From Fusarium oxysporum f. sp. lycopersici 4287 (taxonomy: Eukaryota; Ascomycota; Sordariomycetes; Hypocreales; Nectriaceae), in NCBI RefSeq assembly GCF_000149955.1, contig NC_030992.1:2841477-2905476 (forward strand): DNA of 64,000 nucleotides, written 5' to 3'. Positions 10,182 through 21,582 of the stretch are shown here, one piece after another (position 1 is the first letter of the stretch; every line of letters begins with the position of its first letter). Under the pieces are notes generated by a model. The model did not search any database, was not told the origin of the DNA, and saw only the letters and a list, made by a program, of their open reading frames with translations. A program made the position numbers and the translations under genes.

Positions 10182-13100
10182 ATTGGAACTTGATGATGTT
10201 TTGGGAAAGTTGGTTGTCGCATAAGTACACCTCATACTAAATAGACGCTTTGCAGCAAGTCATTAATACGAGATATCCTAAACTATGATAAGGAATAGAG
10301 TAGAGAAGTAAATTTTATACCAAGTTGATCATAAGAGATCTTAAATTAATACAATATTGTTATATATTTACTTACTCGAAATCTTAGTCAAGGTGTTCAG
10401 CGCCAGGGAGAGCCCTTCTAGCAGCCAGTCAACTTGAGTATAGTACCGTATATTAGTATCCCCTTCTAGCGAGTATATATTCTCAGCGTTCACTTTATCA
10501 TGACTCACAAGTACATAGATATTGATGAATCTTTTTGTTATCTTGTTGACTTGAGTGCCTCTCTGGTGTACGTGGCTAAGAGAGGGCATAAGGGTAGATG
10601 CTATTTAAGGATTGTAGCTTAGATAGCCACTACGGCACTTCAGATACATCAACCACAACGTCGAATATAGCCTCAAAACAATCAAAGTACTAATCACATG
10701 TGATTTGGAGACTACTCGGCATCTTTTAGCGTTGGCGTATTGGTTTTGAACACGCTGCTAAGCGCTCAATCAGTGACAAAGATGAGCCATTTACCTAAAG
10801 ATACAACGCTGTAGCGTTTCCTAAGCTTTACGCCCTGATCGTTTACAGAGTTCTCACGAGACCTGTTCATATTGGCATTTCCGAGGGAAATGGGATGCAT
10901 CCTCTTGTCTGTAGTGTCACCCTAAACTGTTACTGTGCATAGTAGACTGCCAGTCGGATGCTGACCGCACTTAACGCCGGCTCAACTGAATATCCCCCGC
11001 GAAACGCGGGGAGGTCATACGCAATGGTCATGTCAATGCAGACTGAATCATGTAGAGTCGCATAGCGCATAAGCATGTCACCTTTTGTTTTATCTTCCCT
11101 TCTGAAAATTTGAAATCATGCGATCGATTTGGAGAAACCAGTAGAAGGCCTAGTGATCGACTCCGGTCGGGCGAATCGTCAGGGTCTTGATCAGCATGAT
11201 TTCATGAGGTTTGAGAAACCATTCGAACCAATCGTGGTGGGTGGCGATGAGCACTTCGTCACCTCGGAGGATTGTCATGCAGGATAAGCACTTGAAGATT
11301 GGTGTAGTCACTGGGAAATTACACGGGTAGAGAAAAGTGTTCGGCTGCTCGGTTCGTTAGCTGCTCGTGCTACTGCCCGTCTTTTTTGGTGAGACAAATT
11401 CCTCGATTTGACGTCGCCAAGACGGCATTCTACGATTTGAGATCTGCCATCAAGTAACTATTTTTGGAGGACAATTTTTACAGGCCTTGATCGGCTGCCG
11501 TTCGCTTAAATTTTCGGTCCTCAAGTGATAGACATCAGATATCTTCAACGCGTTATCACCTTGGATCTGAAAACCAAGACTTTGGATCTTAGATGAAGAT
11601 CAATGCCGTCTTGGATCTCAGGATCTACCTCTTTTGGGCATGATCTCGCAGTCTCGAGTCAGGACAAAAGATTGTCGTTTGCATGACATCTATAGATCTT
11701 TGTGGGTGCATGCTAGATTGTAGAGAGCTGGGTTCACAAAATAGTTCCCGCAAGATACATGGAGAATCTTCAACAGCGATGATCCTGGAACCTCACCGTT
11801 GAGAAAGTCACCCGGCCACAGAATTATAATGCAATGAGTCGTAACAAAAGCCATACAGAGATTCTCCCCAGTTCGATATCGATGCAGATCTTGAGTAATT
11901 GTGATAACGTTATCCACAAAACCACAATCAAATACCTGGAGTTGAAACTTTAAAGTTTGAAATCCCACAACGTTCAAAATCCATAAAAAAGAGAGGGATG
12001 ACCTCATAAGCTGTTGATCCTGGGTCCCCTGCCCAAGGACCGGGCACCCCGGTCTTGAGAATCGAGGCTGGATGGCCCAAGCTCTATTCACGGCCTTGCC
12101 CGAGATTGGAACGACTGAGGAAACAAGACTAGAAGGCTGATAGAAGCCTTCTGCTAAACACTCATGAAGCATGGACGCACACAATCAAGGCCCTTTCAAT
12201 AAAGTGGCAATTGGTTACAGGGGAGATGCTTCCAGCTGAAAGGTGACAACTCATCGCTGTCAGAACGACGCGTGTTGAATGTTTACGAAAAAGAAAGCCT
12301 AGATGAGGCTTGCAGAGCGTTACATCCAAGGAATCTTTTAGAGTTGGCGATCAGCGCTGAGTTGGCAAGCCTGGGCTCTCTGTGGACCGTTACAACTCCC
12401 GAGCGCAAATCCACGGTTCACCGTTTAAGTTACTGAATCGCAAGAGCTTCTGTTTCTAGGCCATGCTTAAATTAATCTAAGCGTTAATGGCCTGGTCGTC
12501 AAACTGGAATCAATGCCTCACCATTGAATGCACGAGCCTCATGAGCAAGGGTCTTTAATGACCAAGAAATTTGACATGAAACTAGGCTCTTCAAGGCGGC
12601 GCTGAAACAAGGGCCGTTCATTGATGAGAAAACCGTTCGCTTTGGATAGAAATAGAACTATAATTCCATGTCGTGTGATTTGTCTAAGAATGAAGTTGTT
12701 CATTGGATATATATCAGATAACCGGAAATGAAACGGCTACAGGTGAGTCTTATTCTACGGAGTTACCTCCGACGGTATTCCCAAGATGCACTGGAATCAT
12801 ATCATATGCACATGTAAGCTAGAAATAGGGCGAGATATCAAGCCTCATTCAGCTGTGCATAAAACTCGCAAGTATCGCTTCGGCAAATTCAAGCCGGGCA
12901 AGATAGTCGTCGGCATCATGGATCAAGTTCGGCATCTCGTGTAACCGAAAAAGAAAAAGAAGAAGAAAAGAAGAGAGTCCTTGCTATGAATGACGGATGA
13001 TTTGTGCATCTACCGCCACTCCACATAGCCCATGTTTCTGTCCACTCGATGCCTTTGCAAAGTGCCTTACCAGACCCATTGACCAACTGGCTTTGAGAAG

Positions 13101-13990
13101 AAAGGTGCATGATCCTGGTGAGTACCCTGGAAACTTTGAGGTTTTTTTCTTTGATGAGAGAAAATTCTCGGATTGGGTTGAGCCTCTTTGCCATACTGTT
13201 AGCATCATGAGTCTGTTCCTCGGAATGAGACCTTGGTATTGGAATGAGCTAAAGTGAAGCCCGAATCCACAGATTACGACTCTGATGTCAAGGTGAAAAG
13301 TACAGCACTTCATCTGCAATATGTAATATGTAATATGCAACATGCTGACCCTTTGTTATGTCATCTCTCCCCAGACGGATGGACTCCTAAGATCTTGGGA
13401 TTTTTTAGTGGAGTCGTTCTCTGGTTTCGGGACCGGAACGGCCACCAATCTACACTCTCTGTCGATGTTGATCAATCATCGAATATTCCTCTCTTGTCTA
13501 GTTCTCTAAGTTTCTCGGATCTCTTCTCAGTGACTCTGACAAAGCGGAGGCTGTCGCAGTCAGACTAGGATATGGTGATGGCATGAGTTTATACATTCGG
13601 CACATGCCATGTCACGACCGCAGCAGACATTACGTAGTCCGTTTTCGGGGCTTAAACAGAGACCCTTACTCAATCTGCATCTCTAAAGAGTAAAGCCTTT
13701 GAATCTAAAGACAGGGTTTCGCCTGGTGCCGCGTCACCGAAAGTAGCGAACCCCATTCAAATCGTACGGGGTTTGGGCTCCGCAGCCTCCGGAGCTCCCT
13801 CGTTAAGTTATTCTCTCAACGATAGCAAGAGGCATTGATGAAGCTTTTTTTTTTTTTTACTGCTCCTCGGATAGCACGGGGAGTCTGTCTGAATGTTTTC
13901 CTCGGAAGGGTGGCTTAGATTCCATGGTATGACCTCAATTTGACGGGAATATAATTACCCCAAGGTCAGACTCACTCAGACATGGCATGT
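10182..13990. other. Intergenic, no gene supported
   Basis: The longest open frame (11690-12184, minus strand, 164 codons) has no domain, no good start context and an irregular composition, so I do not call it. Around 11560-11630 a short motif resembling CTTGGATCT recurs several times. Near 13318-13340 there is a short tandem repeat based on AATATGT. Nothing else is recognised. Confidence 0.5.
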
Positions 13991-14000
13991 AGATAACGCC

Positions 14001-14024
14001 TCTCTCTCTCTCTCTCTCTCTCTC
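14001..14024. repeat. (TC)12 dinucleotide microsatellite
   Basis: Twelve perfect TC units, followed by imperfect CT-rich sequence to about 14034. Confidence 0.9.
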
Positions 14025-14620
14025 TTGCTCTCTTCCATGTTCTTCTCACATATTCTTGCCGCCCCCATCTGTGCTCCTCTGTCTCGGTCTGCTATGACTG
14101 CATCATCATCATCACCACCACCAAGATCTTTTTAGTGCAGTGTCTTCCTCGAGCGGTACAAGAAACCCTGTCTGGGACAGCTGTCGCCCTTTTGGGTCAC
14201 CTCAGTTCCTGTTTCTTGTCAGACCATAAGTTGATTTGCTCGTTACCTTGGTTGTTCCTGTTACATACCCCGACTCGTACGTATTAACTTAATTTACTTC
14301 TTGGTTTCCTGCTTTTTGTCCGACGACCAACTTTCCTATACCTCTCCTCTCATTTCCCGTTCAACCAGCCCAGATCTGGCCAGGTTCTCGCTTGTCTATT
14401 TCGCTGTGGCCGGTCTCAAACTTCAGCCCAACAGCCTCAAGTGAACCGTGCTTCTCATCAGTTTGGCATTGGTGTTGGCGCCTGACGATTTCTTTCTTAT
14501 TCCTAATTTGTTTTATTAAGGATCCTATTCTTCGTGTCCCCGCTGTGTCATTGTTCTCCTTTGCCTCAGCCGACTTGACCGCACTTGTTGACTCACCATC
14601 GTCAGGCCGAGCTTGAGTTG

Positions 14621-14650
14621 AGCTGAGCTGAGCTGAGCTGAGCTGAGCTG
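14621..14650. repeat. (AGCTG)6 pentanucleotide microsatellite
   Basis: Six perfect AGCTG units. The same pentamer, read on the opposite strand, is repeated at 44623-44642. Confidence 0.9.
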
Positions 14651-16079
14651 AGAGTCTCCAGAATCTCAGGCGACACAGAAACAGAAACGGAGAAGCGAGA
14701 GACCAGACCAGGGTTGCCAGGGCCTCAAAATTCTCATCACCGCTGGTGTCTTCGCGTCAGAGGCTACAGGCGCACTAGCCACAAGCGAATCCCTTGAATC
14801 TGATGTTTCGGATTTCCATGTTTTAGCACAATTGCAAAAAGTACGTATTTTTATGTTTCTCGCCTGAATATTCGTATCCAATGCAATCAGTGTTTTTTTT
14901 CCTCATCCTTTTCCTTGATCTTCAGTCACACGCCCTGCTTTTGTCTTTTACTTGATTCATCAATAGTCTTGACATTGAATCGTGTACTCAGTCCCAAGTG
15001 GGATGAAAGCGGATAGTATAAATCTCAGACAATCTTGCATCGATACTGCACCTGCAACAATGTCGATCACCTGTCAGAAAAGCAGGATATTATGTGTTGA
15101 GTGTTTCCTTCATCGTCTCTTTGCTGCAAATCGCCCTCTGCCATCGCCGCTAGTTCTTCTGCCTGTTGATATGGTGCATTCCTCACAGCCATTCATAAGA
15201 TGTTCTGCTCTGCACAACACAACGCCAACAATACAAACCAACCCCTGCTTTTGAGTCCCCATCCCCAGTCCCGTAATACTCTGCCCTGTTTCTCCACCCT
15301 CTTCCTGTTCCTTGTCCATATCCTTGCGCATCAGCATCATCCCCACTGCCTGCAGCCAACCGCCCGCCAGAACAAGGCGTGACCCTTCCTAATCCTGGTC
15401 CCTTGACGCCTCTAGGCGCAGAGTCTAGTGCCCAAATCTGGGCGGGATGCCAGCCTAGGGACATCGACAACTTCAGGATCCAATGCCAGCGCATGAATTT
15501 ATTTACTTGGGGAATTGATGAGCACTGCCGTTTTACTGTCCTGTGCTTTTCTTTCTTTTTTTTTTGATGCCGGGCCAGACCAGACCCATCTCATCACCGC
15601 TGCAACACTGCAACACACCGTCTCGTTTTCATTTACTCGTGCTCATCTTTAGTTGGCCCCTCCCTTGTCTTCCATTCTAATCCATCACCCTCGTCTCCAA
15701 TATAACGCCCTGGATCTACTAGACCTGGGTATGGTCCCGCTCACATGTTCACATTCACATTCGAGCTATTCTTGTTCTTGGATTATAACCAGTCTTACCC
15801 TCCCTCACGCGCGTGCTGGACTCACAATTTGCTATTCTGCGTGTGTCTACGTCTTACACTGCTCTTTGTTTCGAAAGCATCTGAGCACATACCTCCACTT
15901 CCTGCGCCTGCGCTTGCCTACATCATCATTTTACACCCACTACTTTTTTTGCGTTGCATTCTTAATTCTCGCTCCTTGGCTGGCACCACCCGCATTTTCT
16001 CTTGGCTTTATTGGCCTCGTCATCGTTTAGACACAAAATCACTTCAGTGTAGTACAGTAGAGTACAGTTGTTAACCGCC

Positions 16080-19000
16080 ATGACAACAACAGCTTCAGTC
16101 CCTGAATCACCACAGCGTAGATCTGCTTGGGTTCCTTCTCACGAAAACATCTACTATCGACCTCGTCTCAACAAGAAGAAGTCCGTTTCAGCTGGTCGAT
16201 TTCCTGCGCCGTTAATCGGTCCTCGAAGATCTCGCCCCCAAGCCATTCACATCGTTAGCTATCCCTCGGGATACGTTCCACGAGAACTACGAGCAGAGAG
16301 CAGACCTCAAACACCTGAACTGCTTGTCGAGCCTCGACGCGCACCTTCGTTGCAACCGACTGCTACTAACACGTCCAACGCGAGTAACAGCACCAGCGAT
16401 TACTCCAGCACCGGTGTAAGCAGTAGCCGGAGAAAGAAAAGCTTCAAACCTCGTGCCGCCGTACGCCGCAGAGATAAGCTCCTGAGCTCATTTACCTTTA
16501 CGAACCCTGACTCTGGCTCTGAACCTTCATCAGCATCAAACTCAGTATCTGCAGGCATTGATACTTCGGGTCTCGCAGCAGCCGAAGCGCTATCGACAAG
16601 TACAGGTATTGACCGCTCAACTCGGCAAAGTGTGAGCGCTATTTCAAGTACAGCAAGACCAAGTACAAGGACCTCGAATACAGGCCACTCGATTGGCCAG
16701 TCTTGTCAATTGGACCTGGGCCTTCCCGACGAGTCTGCGATTGGGTCGAGATTTACTGGGGCAGGTGCATCCCCACCAGCATATGACGACATAAGCTCAC
16801 GCCCCGGTTCCGCGGCACCTGTTGGTATTGACTTAGCCTCTGCATCCACTGTAACGCCTGTTACCAATAACTCCGATTCTGCCAATTGCAACATCAACAC
16901 AAGCAGCAATAACCAGACACAATCAGCCGCGGCCGCAACAATGGCGACTGCACGATCTTCGCATCCGTCGTTGGCGTTGACCAACCCCAATCGCAACAGT
17001 TTCATGTCGGCTCGTTCATCAAAATCTGCCGTCACTTCAGTCTCTGAGTTGCCGAAACCCGTCGCTTCCGGCAGTGGCGTGTCATGCTCAATTCTCCTCG
17101 CTGAGCCAAACATTTTTCTCTCAGGTTTTGATCATGATGGTCATGGTCACCGCGAAGGCCAGAGCGGTACCGCTTTGTTAAGAGGCAAACTTCAATTGCG
17201 AGTCACAAAAAACGTCAAGATCAAAGCCGTTCAACTCAAACTTCTTGGCCGTGCTCGCACTGAGTGGCCCGAAGGCATCCCTCCCCTCAAGCAAGATGTA
17301 TTCGAGGAGGAGAGCCTTCGCACCCAAGTACTTACATTTTTCAATGCCATGAATGACGGCTGGGAGTCCGACTATGGCAACCAATGCACTTATCGCCTCA
17401 AGAGCAGTTCTCCAAATGGCAGCTCTACGAACCTCGTCCGCCCTAACCCATCATCATCTCTGACCCCGCATCAAAATAACCTTTCTGCCAAAGAAATCAA
17501 GCGCTTATCTTTGCAAAGCGTCCAGTCGCGAAGTTTCCAAAAGGGCGACAGTCCTATTGCCACTCCTACACAAGCCAAGGGATACAAGGTCTTCTACCCT
17601 GGTACTTATGACTATACTTTTGAACTACCCATCGACCACCACCAGCTAGAAACAACCAAGCTGCAGTACGGATCCGTTAAGTGGGAATTGCATGCGACTG
17701 TTGATCGAGCTGGAGCCTTCAAGCCTAACCTTCACGGCACCAAGGAAGTGTCTATTGTTCGCGTGCCTGATCAACTCTCCCTTGAGATGACAGAACCTAT
17801 TTCTATTAGTCGCCAGTGGGAAGATCAGTTGCACTATGACATTGTTATCTCGGGCAAGAGCTTCCCCATTGGTAGCAAAATCCCCATTGCCTTTAAGCTT
17901 ACACCGCTTGCCAAGGTTCAAGTGCATAAGCTCAAGGTTTATGTAACGGAATCGATTGAGTACTGGACCAACGATAAGCGTGTAACACGTAAAGATCCAG
18001 GCCGCAAGATCTTGCTACTCGAAAAGTCTGCCGGAAAGCCTCTCGATTCGTCCTACGCCTCATCTGAAATCCGAACGCTTCGCGGCGGCGAACTAGACCC
18101 TGAGCAGCGACGAGAGGCTCGTGAAGCAGCTGCTCGAAGACGCGCACAAGATGCTGCCCGAAGACAGACCACGGCCGAGCCCCTTCCTGAGCCTTCGGCT
18201 AACCTCCTGGGCGACCTGGATCTGGGACTCGAGACCATCTGGGGTTCAACAGAAATCGAAGCCAATGTGCAGATTCCTACATGTGAGATGATGGCCAAGA
18301 ACAAGGAGCTACGACTCAACCCTGACTGCAGCTGGAAGAATGTCAATGTCTTCCATTGGATCAAGGTATGTTATTTAATGATGAGTTTTGGGCCAGCAAC
18401 TAACCGTTTCAAAGGTTGTTATGCGAATCAGCCGTATTGATCCTGAGGATCCTAGTGGTACAAAACGCCGACACTTCGAGATCAGCATTGATTCGCCATT
18501 CACTGTTCTCAACTGCCGTGCCACTCACGCCAACACTAATCTTCCTGCTTATTCAGGCGCCAACTGCAACGGCACCACTTATCAGTCTACTTGTGGATGC
18601 CCTGATGCCTTCACCGTTCCCACCGATGCTTCACCTAGTTCTTCGGAAGGTTCACTACCCGGTGTTAACCCTAACGCTGAGAACCTTCCGGCGCCACCAC
18701 AGGCTGCCCATTTGGCCGACGGTGTTAGTGGACAACAAGAACCACGCCCGATCCATCTGCTCAGAGTTCCAAGCTTCAACCCTCCCGCCTTCGAAGACGA
18801 TATTGCGCCACCTGCTGCCGAGCTTGTCACAGATGTGCCTGAGCCTGTGATGACTCCTCCACCACAGTACGATGTTGTGGTCGGAACTCCCAGTGTCGAC
18901 GGTTTGGCGGATTACTTTGCACGATTGGCTGATGCAGGCTATGAGGGACATGAGGATTCAGAGTCGGATCCTGATGATTCCCCACCCAGAATCCTGGACC

Positions 19001-19137
19001 GAACTGGGCGTGTCAATGTCGCCAATCCTCGAACTCCTGGAGGTCGAAGGATGCCCAGTCGAAGTCTAGAGATTTCCCGACCCACCATTCAACTTGATAT
19101 GAATGCTCTCCGCGCCCGAGCTGGACGGGCAGTGTGA
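16080..19137 (+). CDS. Alpha-arrestin (arrestin-related trafficking adaptor, Aly1/Aly2-like)
   Basis: Exons 16080-18365 and 18415-19137 give about 1002 residues. The 49-nt intron has a GTATGT donor and a CTAAC branch, phase 0. After a Ser/Thr-rich, probably disordered N-terminus of about 330 residues, an arrestin N fold starts near residue 335 (ILLAEPNIFLSGF). The arrestin C fold starts near residue 577 (QWEDQLHYDIVISGKSFPIG). The intron joins NVFHWIK to VVMRISR in the conserved end of the C fold. A highly charged R/E/A segment at about 672-700 is inserted in the C fold. Two PPxY-type motifs, PPAY near residue 231 and PPQY near residue 909, are expected to bind the WW domains of the Rsp5/HulA ubiquitin ligase. 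Such adaptors direct ubiquitylation and endocytosis of nutrient transporters. The size and C-terminal motifs fit the Aly type better than CreD or PalF, but the subfamily is a judgement. Start: ATG at 16080, the first in-frame ATG after an in-frame TTG at 16068. Confidence 0.85.
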
Positions 19138-19932
19138 AGAGCACTGGCCGTCCATGTTTGGATATGATAGGAGAGAAATACTCTACAAAGACATACTCAG
19201 CTTGAGCGTGTCAACAGTACATATTGGCGTCTACGCCATTTACGATATTTACGTTTTTTTCTTTGCTGTATTTTGTCTAAAGGTTGTAACAATCAAGCAT
19301 ATGGGTTGCATTTGGCATGGCTGGAATGGATAAGGTCTCGATGGCGTTACATCTTGCTACACGTTTCCAACAAGGGCCAGGCGTTTACAAAGAGGAAAAG
19401 GATGTCATGCAAGTCAGCTACTCAGGATTCATTTAAGCGAAGGAAGGGAGGATATACCTTGAATTTTGGGGTAGGACACATGCGCTGGATGAACGCATAC
19501 CCACGTATCGATACCACATCGTTTCCTTGACACTATCAATATATTTAGCCCGATACGGGTTTTTGTGTTACCATTTGGTCCGTTCCACGTTAGATAAGCG
19601 AGTTGAACATGCACCTTGTTTGGATATAAATAGACAGTTATTAAAGGACGTTATGAATACCGTTTAAGGGTCCAGCCGTGATGTTCAGGGTCCATTCCGC
19701 TTATTGGTTATTTCACGGAAACCCCGGTTCGTAAGCGCTAAATCGAGACACGCCGCCCAAGCGGTAAGACGTCTCATCGTCAACTAACATCTCTTGGCTA
19801 TCAACCTGATGAGTACTTACTCATCAACAACTTCTTAAGAACAAGTCTCCGGTATTGTCGCCCTGTCTCAAGTAAGCGATGCCCTTTCCGGTAACTCCGG
19901 CGAGATGCGCCTTGACTAATCAGTTCACTCTC
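19138..19932. other. Intergenic between the arrestin and C6 regulator genes
   Basis: This holds the 3' region of the arrestin gene and the promoter of the following regulator. An in-frame ATG at 19879 could extend the regulator by 18 residues. No repeats or RNA genes seen. Confidence 0.5.
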
Positions 19933-21397
19933 ATGGAACAGGACACAATGGCTGTAAGAGGTGAAGACAAGACTGGTAAAGAGACGCCAGTGAGACAGCG
20001 GAAGGCTCACAAGAAGTCTCGTCTCGGATGTAAGAACTGCAAACTGAGGAGTGTCAAGGTGAGCTGATCGCTGTAACTCTTATCCACCAACCCCATATCT
20101 CAGTCATACGCTTCACTTCACCTCAGCACTAACATCTTGTCAGTGCGATGAATCAAAACCATCGTGTAAACGTTGTACCTCATCAGGCTTCGTCTGCTCA
20201 TTCACTCAGATATCTCCCTCATCCTTCCAACTCGCCCACCAGAGCGCAGGGCCAGTCTTCTCAGTCGTCGATAAGTCTCTCGGTCCTATCAACCCTGGTT
20301 TCAGAGTCCCCGTCATCCAGCCTGTAAAAGGTGGTGTCGGTGAGATTATACTAGACGATGCTGCCCTGGCGGCCATTGAGAGGTTTCGACTAAGGACGGT
20401 GTTTTCTGTTGGTACACAGAAGACGAGAAGTGTTTACAGCGAGGGCGCGTTTCTACTAGGATTGAAGGTGAGTACTCACAAATCTCTTTATAGTATTTGA
20501 CGCTGAAATTTATAGCATCCTTTTCTCATGCATGTCTTTATTGCTCTGGCTCTTCTTCATGATCAGCATCTAAACCCCTGCCAAACATCTTCTCACCGCA
20601 CAGCCCTCGCTTTCCACTGGTATCAAGCGACAGCCCTTTTCCACCGCCGTCTCATGGCAGCAGGATCAGTCCCCGATGTGTCGAGACTCTCTGGCTCCGA
20701 ACGCGATTCCCTCTGGGCTTCAGGAGCACTCCTCGGCGCAGCTTCGATGGCTCTTTTAGACGCTGAAGACGTGTATGGAGTGTGGCCCCTCAAGAAATCT
20801 GATTCCTTGGATCTTGACTGGCTAAGAATGAGCGATGGGAAGAAGGTTGTATGGAATATCGCTGATCCAACGAGAAAGGATAGTATTTTCCATCAGTTGC
20901 TCAGAGAGTGGGACGGCATTCCTGATGGTTCTAAGCCCATTCCGCCCGATGCCCTTCCGACTATGTTCTACGATGCCTTTGACATTGGGCCGTCTTCTAC
21001 AGCTCAGAACAACCCATATCATGTCGCTGCGTCGTTACTCGCACAGTTGCTTCCCCGAAAGATCGATGATAATACAGTGATCCAGTTTCTCACTTTCTTA
21101 ACGCAACTGGACCCGCGGTATAGGAAGCTACTGGAGGAGAAAGACCCCAAGGCTATGGTATTGCTAGCATGGTGGTATACCAAAGCAGCGGCACACAGCT
21201 CATGGTGGATGCAGAGGAGATCAGTGGTAGAGGGGCTGGCCGTCTGTATCTACCTGGAGAGGAATTGTGGGCCTGAAGCAGTTATTCAGGAGCTGGTGAA
21301 GTTTCCAAGGCGTGTATTTGATGCCTGTCGTGGTAATGGAGGATCAATGCCTGCGCAGAACAGACAGCCTTTAATAGCGGGCGTTCAGGTCTACTAG
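19933..21397 (+). CDS. Zn2Cys6 transcription factor, target unknown
   Basis: Three exons (19933-20058, 20144-20467, 20516-21397) give about 443 residues. Introns are 85 and 48 nt, both phase 0. The zinc cluster is C33-x2-C36-x6-C43-x6-C50-x2-C53-x6-C60 (SRLGCKNCKLRSVK joined to CDESKPSCKRC). The first intron splits it between K42 and C43. The motif KSRxGCxxCKxRxVKCDExxPxC is common in Upc2-like and related fungal regulators. Downstream, residues from about 145 (HPFLMHVFIALALLHDQHL) form the helical start of the regulatory domain typical of short C6 factors. The C-terminus contains a W-rich helix (MVLLAWWYTKAA). It is shorter than most full-length C6 proteins but looks intact. I cannot name its target genes. 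An upstream in-frame ATG at 19879 is possible. Confidence 0.8.
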
Positions 21398-21582
21398 TAA
21401 TCATAGGATAATATTATATATTTGAACAAAAGCTGCAGTAATGAGAGACAGACCTAAAGCATATCGAGACCAGCTAGACTACTCAATAATCCTGAAAACC
21501 AACAAAACGCCATATCCTTATCCTTACATGGTATCGTGACAGCCGTAGGCATCTAGCCTTATGGCGAGTTCCCACAAGCGCG

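Larger units (their letters stand above)
13991..16079 (+). promoter_or_regulatory. Long pyrimidine-rich upstream/leader region of the alpha-arrestin gene
   Basis: This contains a (TC)12 tract and an (AGCTG)6 repeat, with many CT-rich stretches between 15540 and 16060. From 15748 to the start codon at 16080 (about 330 bases) there is no ATG, which suggests that this part is transcribed leader. Two short upstream frames begin at ATGs at 15731 and 15745, both ending just before the start codon. Confidence 0.45.

Noticed and set aside
11690..12184. 164-codon minus-strand open frame
   Set aside because: No domain, weak start context and irregular composition; chance frame more likely.
12260..12275. 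Single ACGCGT elsewhere (also near 49993)
   Set aside because: Isolated copies far from genes are expected by chance; only the twin boxes at 36075-36111 were kept.
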